A stretch of 64,000 bases of DNA from Actinomadura harenae. Lineage in GTDB: Bacteria; Actinomycetota; Actinomycetes; Streptosporangiales; Streptosporangiaceae. Below, piece after piece: positions 9,445 through 16,390 of the stretch. The position numbers and the translations under genes are program-made. The notes beneath the pieces are model-generated. The model ran no database searches and had not been told where the DNA came from. It worked only from the letters and a program-made list of their open reading frames with translations. The first letter of the stretch is position 1. Each line of letters begins with the position of its first letter. Location of the stretch: contig NZ_RFFG01000022.1 in the NCBI RefSeq assembly GCF_003696215.1, forward strand, positions 41,700 to 105,699, given 5' to 3'.

Positions 9445-9503
9445 GACACCGAGGTGACACCGGGCCGGTTCGCCGCAGCCGATCCGGACACCCAATGGAC
9501 ACT
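9445..9503. promoter_or_regulatory. Candidate SARP binding sites: two pairs of 11-bp-spaced direct heptamers
   Basis: GACACCG occurs at 9445-9451 and again at 9456-9462, exactly 11 bp apart. GGACACC at 9486-9492 and GGACACT at 9497-9503 form a second pair with the same spacing. SARP proteins are known to bind direct heptamer repeats in 11-bp phase. The sites lie in the 281-bp divergent region between the SARP gene and the radical SAM gene. No ideal -10 box sits 8 bp downstream; TAGTCT at 9524-9529 is the nearest candidate. Confidence 0.5.
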
Positions 9504-9641
9504 GGCCGATCGACTGTTGACCGTAGTCTTCTCCCGGCAGGAAGCGTGAACTCATCGCCCCCTGCCTTGCATGCCGGAGTGACGGAAGGCCCACACCACG
9601 AGCGGCGGACGGGTCTGCGAGAACCTGAAGAGGTGCATCGA

Positions 9642-11141
9642 ATGGGCGTGAATTCCGAGTTCCCCACTTTCCGAGAGGTCGCCGATGAGGCGCATTCGGC
9701 AGTGGCCGGACTCCCCCTGGAAACACTGAAAACCCTAGGCATCCTCCAGTCAGTAGAGAACTACTACCTCATCGGCACCTACCCGCCGCTGAAGGCCATG
9801 GGGACCGTTGAACCCATGGACTTCCTGCCGCAGGCCACCGACTCGTGCAACATCTACCTGCACATTCCGTTCTGTGAGCAGAGATGCACCTTCTGTCATT
9901 TTGCGAAGGAGATCCTGCCGCGCGAGCAGCGCGTTGAGCGGTACCTCCGCGCGCTGTACCGCGACCTCGCCGTGGTGAGTGAGGCGACAGGCCACCCATA
10001 CGCCGCGACCGTGTATTTCGGCGGCGGTACCCCGTCCTATCTGAACGCCCGCCAGATCACCGAGGTGTTTCACCGCCTGCGCTCCGCGATCGGCTTCACC
10101 TCGGAGGCCGAAACGACCTTCGAACTCCACCCCAGCGTCATTGACGCTCCCGACTACGAGGAGCGGCTCGACGCCATCGCCGATGCGGGAGTGAATCGAT
10201 GGGTCTTCGGTGTCCAGTCCATGGAAGACCGGATCCTTGCCAAACTCAACCGCGGGCACACGGCTGCGCACGTCCATCGGCTACTGGGAATGCTTGACGC
10301 GCGTGGCGTGGACAACCTGTCCGTGGACCTGATCTTCGGACTGCCTTACCAGACTCTCGAGAACTGGTACACGAGCCTCCGTGACCTCATCTCGGCCGGG
10401 GTGACGAAATTCAATATCTTCCCGCTGATGTTCAAGCAGGCCGACCCGATCTCTGCGCACTATCGAAAGAATCCAAAGATCTTCCCGGGAAACCGCGAGC
10501 GGCTGCTCATGCACTTCGCCACCGAGGTGATCATGAAGAGTCTCGGCTTCCGGCGAGGTCCGCTCTTCTACTATGCAAAGGGTGAACAGCATTCACGCCA
10601 GCAGGAGAACAAGTTTGACTCCATCGAGGACGTCAATCTGCTGCCGTTCGGTGTCTCCGGCTTCGGTTATGTCGGTCACACCCAGTACTACAACCAGTGC
10701 ACCATCGATTCATATATTTCGGCGGTCGAACGCGATCAGCCACCGGTGTGGCGAGGCATCAAGCTTGATCTCGAGGAGCGCATGCGCCGTTCAGTCATGT
10801 TCACTCTCCGCTCCGGCGGCATCCGCCGTGACGACTTCCAGCAGCGCTACCGTGTCGATCCCATCGACCGGTTCGGCGCGGAACTGGCCCCGTTTATCGA
10901 GAACGGGCTCCTAGAAGTGAGTGACACAGATATATCGGTGACCGACCAAGGCGCTCCCTTCGCCGACAGCATCGCCATCGAATTGGCGAGTTCGGTCGTC
11001 CGTGAGCGCATTCGCTCGACCAACCACCTCATCATCGACCTCAAACACGACCCGCTCGATCGCTTCGACTTCTCGCCGATCGAACGTGACCCGGTCGGGG
11101 CCGCGGTGTCCCCGCTCCCCGATGCCCCCGACGTGGCCTGA
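9642..11141 (+). CDS. HemN/HemW-like radical SAM enzyme
   Basis: Radical SAM protein of 499 aa. The cluster-binding motif is C78-x3-C82-x2-C85 (HIPFCEQRCTFC); the SAM-contacting glycine motif is YFGGGTPSYL. HemW-like sequence follows (GVNRWVFGVQSMEDRILAKLNRGHT; VDLIFGLPYQTLENW), then a HemN-type C-terminal domain (FGVSGFGYVGHTQYYN). The family includes coproporphyrinogen dehydrogenase, HemW and class C methylases/cyclopropanases of natural-product pathways. Context favours the last: it heads a run with a ligase, exporter, permease and tRNA-editing protein, divergent from a SARP. ATG 9642 is used because GAAGAGGTG precedes it. AT-rich codons such as TCATATATTTCG make it less GC-biased than its neighbours, hinting at transfer. 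Confidence 0.85.
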   Translation: MGVNSEFPTFREVADEAHSAVAGLPLETLKTLGILQSVENYYLIGTYPPLKAMGTVEPMDFLPQATDSCNIYLHIPFCEQRCTFCHFAKEILPREQRVERYLRALYRDLAVVSEATGHPYAATVYFGGGTPSYLNARQITEVFHRLRSAIGFTSEAETTFELHPSVIDAPDYEERLDAIADAGVNRWVFGVQSMEDRILAKLNRGHTAAHVHRLLGMLDARGVDNLSVDLIFGLPYQTLENWYTSLRDLISAGVTKFNIFPLMFKQADPISAHYRKNPKIFPGNRERLLMHFATEVIMKSLGFRRGPLFYYAKGEQHSRQQENKFDSIEDVNLLPFGVSGFGYVGHTQYYNQCTIDSYISAVERDQPPVWRGIKLDLEERMRRSVMFTLRSGGIRRDDFQQRYRVDPIDRFGAELAPFIENGLLEVSDTDISVTDQGAPFADSIAIELASSVVRERIRSTNHLIIDLKHDPLDRFDFSPIERDPVGAAVSPLPDAPDVA

Positions 11142-11167
11142 TTCCAGCCCAGAGAGGGAAGTGTCTC

Positions 11168-12409
11168 ATGTTCCCGTCCGGGAGCCCTACCAGGCCATTA
11201 CTGATTCTGGTCAGTCCCATGTCTGAGCTCACACGCGGATACATGCTGGAGTCCGTTGTCAAGGAGTACCGCATCTGGATTTTCCAGGATGAGGATATCT
11301 CCCAGGCCGAGCGGAGACTCGCCGGGCACACTGCCGTGGACACACTGAACGCCGACGCGATGATCGAAGCGGCACGGGGAATCCCCGCTGACGGCGTCCT
11401 CTGCTGGGACGAGACGCGCATCTTGTCGTCTGCACGGCTCGCGGAGGCGCTGGGCCTTTCGACCGTGCCGAGCGGCGTCATCGCGACCTGCCGCGACAAG
11501 TTGGCCACCCGGCAGGCCCTCGAACTGTGCGGTGGTCCCACCGTCGCGGCCGTCGCGACAGGCGATGTTCGGGACGCGTTGGCTGCCGCAGACCGGATCG
11601 GCTACCCGGTCGTCCTCAAGCCGCGCGCCCTGGTGGGCAGCAACGGGACGACGCTGGCGACAGACCCGGGGCGGCTCGCGGCCGCCTTCGACGCGGTCGC
11701 CACCCGGACCATGCGCGAGGTGCGCGAGCGGTTCGCGGAGTCGGTGGTGGTCGAGGAGTACTTGGACGGTCCTGAGATCAGCGTGGACAGTCTGTGCTGG
11801 GACGGCGACGTCACCCCTGTTTTCATCGCCCGCAAGCACCTTGCCTATCCTCCGCACTTCGAGGAGGTCGGGCACACCGTGGCCGCCACCGACTCGCTGC
11901 TGCGCGATCCTGGCCTGCTCCAGGCACTCTCCGAGGTCCATGCTGCGGTACGGATGCGGCGCGGGTGGACGCACACCGAATGGCGGCTCACTGCGCGCGG
12001 GCCGCGCCTGGTCGAGATCAACGCGCGCAGTGGCGGTGACCTCATCCCGTACCTCGGCCGGCTGGTGACCGGGGTGGACGCGGCGTTGGTCGCCGCGTCC
12101 CTGGCGCTCGGGGAGCGGCCGGACCTGCGGATTCGCCCGGACGGGGCGGCGGCGATCCGGTTCCTCTACCCCGAGCGGGACACCATCGTCGGCTCGGTAC
12201 AGATCAACCGTTCGCGACTGCCCGCCGCCGTGGAACGACTGGAGATCCTGGCTTCCCCCGGGCAACGGCTGCTACTCCCTCCGAGCACCCACGTCACGTG
12301 CCGTTACCTGATGGTGATCGTCACCGGCCGCTCGCCGGCCGAATGCGCCAACGTCCTGGATGCCGCGGAGGACGCCGTGACCCTGATACCGGCGGAAGGC
12401 GCAGCATGA
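11168..12409 (+). CDS. ATP-grasp carboxylate-amine ligase, possibly an L-amino acid (dipeptide) ligase
   Basis: ATP-grasp ligase of 413 aa, expected to activate a carboxylate as acyl phosphate and join it to an amine. Visible ATP-grasp elements: a PreATP-like N-terminal domain; CRDKLATRQALELCGGPTV; the ATP-binding YPVVLKPRALVGSNGT; VVVEEYLDGPEISVDSL; and the Mg-binding RLVEINARSGGDLIPYL. The pattern resembles BacD/YwfE-type L-amino acid ligases and related carbamoyl-phosphate-synthase-like ligases. It lies 26 bp after the radical SAM gene and overlaps the exporter gene by 4 nt (ATGA). I infer it couples the modified amino acid to another building block; the substrates are unknown. Confidence 0.85.
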   Translation: MFPSGSPTRPLLILVSPMSELTRGYMLESVVKEYRIWIFQDEDISQAERRLAGHTAVDTLNADAMIEAARGIPADGVLCWDETRILSSARLAEALGLSTVPSGVIATCRDKLATRQALELCGGPTVAAVATGDVRDALAAADRIGYPVVLKPRALVGSNGTTLATDPGRLAAAFDAVATRTMREVRERFAESVVVEEYLDGPEISVDSLCWDGDVTPVFIARKHLAYPPHFEEVGHTVAATDSLLRDPGLLQALSEVHAAVRMRRGWTHTEWRLTARGPRLVEINARSGGDLIPYLGRLVTGVDAALVAASLALGERPDLRIRPDGAAAIRFLYPERDTIVGSVQINRSRLPAAVERLEILASPGQRLLLPPSTHVTCRYLMVIVTGRSPAECANVLDAAEDAVTLIPAEGAA

Positions 12410-13665
12410 ACCAGGACGAGTCTGCGGCCTCCAGCGCGGCCTCCGACGAGGACGCCACCGGGGCCGTCGCGACTTGGGGGTCAGTACCGCGCGCCGTCCG
12501 GGCGGTGATCTTCGGGATCTTCGTGAACCGGCTGGGCGGTTTCCTTCAGGCATTCCTGGTGCTGTTCCTGATGCACACCGGGTACGACGCCGCGCGGGCG
12601 GGCATCGCGCTCGGCTGCAATGGCGCAGGCGCCATCGCCGGGATCCTGGCGTCCGCCTGGCTTGTGGACCGGGCCGGGATGCGCCGTGCCGTCGCCGGGT
12701 CGATGGCGCTTACGGCCGTGCTCACCGCGGGTGTCCTCGCGGCGACCTCCTACGGATTCGTCCTCGTCGTGGTCACCGCGCTGGGTACGACCAGCCAGAT
12801 CTACCGGCCCGCATCGGCGCAGCTCCTCAGCACGCGGGTTCCGGCGCGCCGCCAGATCATGGTCTTTGCCATGTATCGGCTTGCGCAGAACCTCGGCACG
12901 ACGGCGGCGCCGCTGCTCGGTGCGGCCCTGGTCGCGGCGTCCTACCCACTGCTGTTCTGGGTGGAGGCGGCCGCCGCTCTCGCGTGCGCGGCCATCACCT
13001 GGTGGGCACTGCCTGCCGATCCGCCAACGGCGACACGGGCGACCGTCCAGCCCGGCATTGGCGGTGGGTACCTGGTGATGGTGCGCGACGTCCGGTTCAC
13101 CGGTTTCCTGCTCGGGATGCTCGTGTACGCGGCGGTCTATGTCCAGTACGTGTCCGTGCTGCCGCTCGCCGTGCAGGCCGCGGGCTGGTCTACCAACGTT
13201 TACGCGGCACTGATCTCGGTCAACGGCGCCATGGTGATTACCTGCGAGCTGTGGGTGACCCGGAGAGTGCAGCACTGGGGACGGCGTGCCGCAGCGCTCT
13301 GCGGCATCGCGCTGGTCTCCGCCGGGCTGGCCTGCTACGCGCTGCCGTTGGGCATCGCCGGCTTGGTCCTGGCCACGGTGGTGTGGTCACTGGGAGAGAC
13401 CGTTTGCTCGCCGACAATGGTCGCCTATCCGGCTCGGGCGGCTCAGCCCGATCTGGTGGGCCGCTATCTCGGCGCGTCTCAGGCGGTGTTCGGTGTCGGC
13501 ACCGCGCTTGGCCCGACCATCGGGGTGCTGCTGTGGGAAGGCATCGGTAGCGGGTCATGGCCCGTGTTCGGCATAGCGGGTCTGCTCGCGGCGGCGGGCG
13601 TGGTCCTCGGCATGCGCGAGGACCACGCGGAGCTGCGTGCGGTCGCCCCGCAGGGGGCGGCATGA
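12406..13665 (+). CDS. MFS transporter, probable product exporter
   Basis: Major facilitator superfamily protein of 419 aa with about 12 hydrophobic segments. After a ~35-residue polar N-terminus come FGIFVNRLGGFLQAFLVLFL and, between TM2 and TM3, the family-typical loop LVDRAGMRRAVAG. ATG 12406 overlaps the ligase stop and the gene overlaps the permease start, so the four genes are translationally coupled. Dipeptide antibiotic clusters such as bacilysin pair an ATP-grasp ligase with an MFS efflux protein (BacE), which makes export and self-resistance the likely role. Confidence 0.87.
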   Translation: MNQDESAASSAASDEDATGAVATWGSVPRAVRAVIFGIFVNRLGGFLQAFLVLFLMHTGYDAARAGIALGCNGAGAIAGILASAWLVDRAGMRRAVAGSMALTAVLTAGVLAATSYGFVLVVVTALGTTSQIYRPASAQLLSTRVPARRQIMVFAMYRLAQNLGTTAAPLLGAALVAASYPLLFWVEAAAALACAAITWWALPADPPTATRATVQPGIGGGYLVMVRDVRFTGFLLGMLVYAAVYVQYVSVLPLAVQAAGWSTNVYAALISVNGAMVITCELWVTRRVQHWGRRAAALCGIALVSAGLACYALPLGIAGLVLATVVWSLGETVCSPTMVAYPARAAQPDLVGRYLGASQAVFGVGTALGPTIGVLLWEGIGSGSWPVFGIAGLLAAAGVVLGMREDHAELRAVAPQGAA

Positions 13666-15128
13666 ACGGAGGCGACGCGACACAACGGACCCGGCAGGCG
13701 TTCCAACCCGAGCATCGGTCCCCGGCCGGGGACGGCGAGAGGGCTGAGGCGGACACCACGTTGCCTCGGCGGCTGACCTCCCGGCAGCTCTCGATGATCA
13801 CACTCGGCGGCGCGATCGGCACTGGGCTGTTCCTGGGCACGAGCCGGGCCATCTCGCAGGCCGGGCCAGCAGTCATCATCTCCTACGCGATCGGTGCTCT
13901 GCTCGCCCTCGCCCTGGCGTACGCGCTGGCGGAGATGGCGTCGGCGCATCCGCTGCCGGGTGGCTTCGGCACGCTCGCGCACGCGTACCTTGGCTCGACA
14001 GCCGCGTTCACCCAGCGCTGGATGTACTGGATGGCGCAGACCATCAACGTGGGTAGCGAGGTGACAGCCATCTCCATCTACCTGCGGTTCTGGTGGCCGC
14101 ACGTGCCCGCCTGGCTGCCCGTGCTGACGGTGTCGGCCTTTGTCCTCGGTGTGAACCTGCTCGCCGTAGGCGCGTTTGGAGAGGTCGAATACTGGCTGTC
14201 GGTGGGGAAGGTGCTCGCGATCCTCACGTTCATCGTGACCGGCACGATCGTCATCACCGTCGGCCTGCCCACCGTCCCAGCGACCGGGCTGCACCGCTGG
14301 ACGGACCAGGGCGGATTCGCGCCACAGGGGATCGGGGGGATCTGGACCGCGATGATCGCGGTCACCTTCAGCTACATGGGCACCGAGGCGATAGCGCTCA
14401 CGGCGGCCGAGAGCCGGGACCCCGCCCGAGACATCCCCCGCGCCGCCCGGCGCACCGTGGTGCGGCTAGGCCTGTTTTACCTCCTCACCATCGCCGTCAT
14501 TCTCTCGGTGGATTCCTGGCGGCACACCGCCGCCGGGCCCTCGGTCACCGACAGCCCGTTCGTGCGGCTGTTCCAGACCGTGGGGCTTCCGGCGGCCGCG
14601 TCGGTCATGAACCTGGTGCTGCTGGTGGCGGCCGTGTCGGCGATGAACACCAACATCTACGTGACGACACGAACCATGCACGGCATGGCGAACTCGGGGC
14701 ACGCGCCGAGGGCGCTCGCCCGGCTGCGGCACGGACGCCCGTGGAACGCGCTGGCGGTGTCGGCGTTCGGGCTCGCGCTCGCCGCCACAATGTCGGCATT
14801 CGCGCCCGTCCGCGCCTTTGAGATCCTGGTGGGGATCTCACTGTTCAACGCGCTCGCGACGTGGATCCTCATCTTCGCCACCCACATCGCCTTCCGGCGC
14901 CGCGGGGGTGGCGTCGTAGGAACGCCGACCCGGCTGCGGGGAGGCGTGGCCATCCCACTCGCCGCGATCGGCGTGCTGCTCGCCGTCCTCGTCACGATGG
15001 GGTTCGTACCACCGTTCAGGCTGGCCCCACTGACCGGAGTGCCGTTCCTGGTCGCGCTGCTGCTGGTCCATCTGATCCTGCACAGAAGGCGCGGCAGGAT
15101 GCCAGAATCCCAACCGGACCGAACATGA
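13662..15128 (+). CDS. APC-superfamily amino acid permease
   Basis: Amino acid/proton symporter of the AAT type, 488 aa, about 12 TM segments. The hallmark first helix is LTSRQLSMITLGGAIGTGLFLGT with the substrate-contacting G[ST]G-like element; the conserved TFSYMGTEAIALTAAESRDPARDIP lies in the middle. The ~35-residue N-terminus is polar and probably disordered. It starts inside the exporter stop (ATGA overlap). Within this cluster it may supply the precursor amino acid or recapture product; direction and substrate are inference. Confidence 0.9.
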   Translation: MNGGDATQRTRQAFQPEHRSPAGDGERAEADTTLPRRLTSRQLSMITLGGAIGTGLFLGTSRAISQAGPAVIISYAIGALLALALAYALAEMASAHPLPGGFGTLAHAYLGSTAAFTQRWMYWMAQTINVGSEVTAISIYLRFWWPHVPAWLPVLTVSAFVLGVNLLAVGAFGEVEYWLSVGKVLAILTFIVTGTIVITVGLPTVPATGLHRWTDQGGFAPQGIGGIWTAMIAVTFSYMGTEAIALTAAESRDPARDIPRAARRTVVRLGLFYLLTIAVILSVDSWRHTAAGPSVTDSPFVRLFQTVGLPAAASVMNLVLLVAAVSAMNTNIYVTTRTMHGMANSGHAPRALARLRHGRPWNALAVSAFGLALAATMSAFAPVRAFEILVGISLFNALATWILIFATHIAFRRRGGGVVGTPTRLRGGVAIPLAAIGVLLAVLVTMGFVPPFRLAPLTGVPFLVALLLVHLILHRRRGRMPESQPDRT

Positions 15129-15147
15129 AGGGAAGACCACCGAGACG

Positions 15148-15651
15148 ATGGAGAATCCGTCGAGAACACCACCACCACTGCCACCCGCCGCCGCGCTGCT
15201 TGCCGCTGTTGGGGTCGAGTTCGTCGTCCATCGGCACGTCGAGATCCGCACTGAAGCCGACATTCGAGAACGTACCGGATTCACTCCGGAGAACATCAAG
15301 AACTCACTGAGGACAATGGCCTTCACGGCCGGGCACGAGACGCTCGCACTAGCCGCCATCCCAGGGCTGGAGCGCCTCCGGTACGGACGCCTCGCCGCCG
15401 CGCTGGGCGTGTCGCGCTCGGCGCTGAAGCCCGCCGACGAGGCGGGTTTGGCCCGGTTGGGCATGGAATGCGGCGGTGTCAGTCCAGTTTGCGGCGACCC
15501 ATCCGTCACCGTCGTGTTCGACGCGGCGGTGCTCCGAATGGGACGGGTCCTGTTCGGCAGCGGACGGCCAGACAGCACAGTAGAGGCGGATGCAGCCGAA
15601 CTGATCCGGATCGTCCCGGGAGCGATCGTCACCGACATCACTTCCACATGA
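15148..15651 (+). CDS. YbaK/ProX-like (INS superfamily) aminoacyl-tRNA deacylase
   Basis: A 167-residue single-domain protein resembling the trans-editing factors related to the bacterial ProRS insertion domain (YbaK, ProXp types), which hydrolyse mischarged aminoacyl-tRNAs, chiefly on tRNA-Pro. The two hallmarks are present: the conserved Lys (K51 in PENIKNSLR) and the GXXXP loop (G109-GVS-P113 in MECGGVSP). It is the last gene of the cluster, 19 bp after the permease. Housekeeping copies are usually not inside such clusters, so I infer protection of the producer from misincorporation of the cluster's own amino acid analogue. Amino-acid specificity cannot be read. Confidence 0.82.
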   Translation: MENPSRTPPPLPPAAALLAAVGVEFVVHRHVEIRTEADIRERTGFTPENIKNSLRTMAFTAGHETLALAAIPGLERLRYGRLAAALGVSRSALKPADEAGLARLGMECGGVSPVCGDPSVTVVFDAAVLRMGRVLFGSGRPDSTVEADAAELIRIVPGAIVTDITST

Positions 15652-15697
15652 TCGAAACTGCGCTGAAGTCCGTACCGAAGGGCCGATGTCCTTGACG

Positions 15698-16300
15698 TTA
15701 CGGGCGCGGTCTTGCCGGTGAGGATCTGGGCGGTGAAGCGTCCCCCCGTATACGAGGAGTTGCCGCGTGTAGACGTCGGAGATCAACTCGGTGATGTACC
15801 GGAGGACGCTTACGGCGGGTAGTGGTTGCCAGGGAGGAGTGTGCGGCCTTCGCGTCGTTCCACAGCCGAGCCCCCGCCCGGCCTGCCAGCACTTGAACCA
15901 CCGCGCCCAACTGGCCGGTGAGCCTGCTCGTTCGACGCTTGTACCGCTCGAGCAGCCCGGGCACCTGCTCACGGAACCTCCGGCGAGGGCATTCTGGTGC
16001 CGGGCAGACCAGACGCCGCATCCGTACCGAAATCACCACCCGTTGCCCATCGACCGGGACGTCGCTGACCGTCCGGCCGTAGAAGCGTGCACCGGCCCGG
16101 TCAGCGTCCCGCACACCGGACACTGCGCCGGCTCATCACGAGTACGGGCCATGACCCGAATCAGAACGCTCTCGTCCTCCACGCCCCGATGACCAGGGCA
16201 GAAAGCCCCGAGAACACCACGCTCACAAGCTGCTCGATCTCCAGCACGCACCAGCCTGGCAGGCGATCACCCAGCGCCACCACCGACTACGAGACACAGT
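15698..16300 (-). pseudogene. Decayed ISL3-family transposase N-terminus
   Basis: Read on the minus strand, three frames in turn give ISL3-like sequence: EQLVSVVFSGLSALVI, then GVEDESVLIRVMARTR followed by the zinc-finger CPVCGT, then RFYGRTVSDVPVDGQRVV with RLVCPAPECPRRRF. At least two frameshifts separate them, and similarity fades after LAGRAGARL (about 15870). Only the zinc-ribbon N-terminal part remains; the DDE domain is missing. A possible element end, with TTTTTCCACTGTG read on the minus strand, lies near 16300. It marks the right border of the biosynthetic cluster. Confidence 0.7.
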
Positions 16301-16344
16301 GGAAAAACATCGACAGAGCCGGAAAACTCGACAATCCCCCGCTC

Positions 16345-16366
16345 CCGCCCTCCGGTTGGAGGGCGG
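16345..16366 (-). terminator. Rho-independent-like terminator of the metalloprotease gene
   Basis: Perfect 9-bp stem CCGCCCTCC/GGAGGGCGG with a GGTT loop, 25 bp past the stop of the minus-strand gene ending at 16391; a short TTTT lies further downstream on that strand. Confidence 0.6.
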
Positions 16367-16390
16367 ACCGGGTCAGGGGTTCGTGGTTGG

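Noticed and set aside
9372..9641. N-terminal extension of the radical SAM frame
   Set aside because: It overlaps the divergent promoter and the phased repeats, lacks homology, and ATG 9642 has its own ribosome site.
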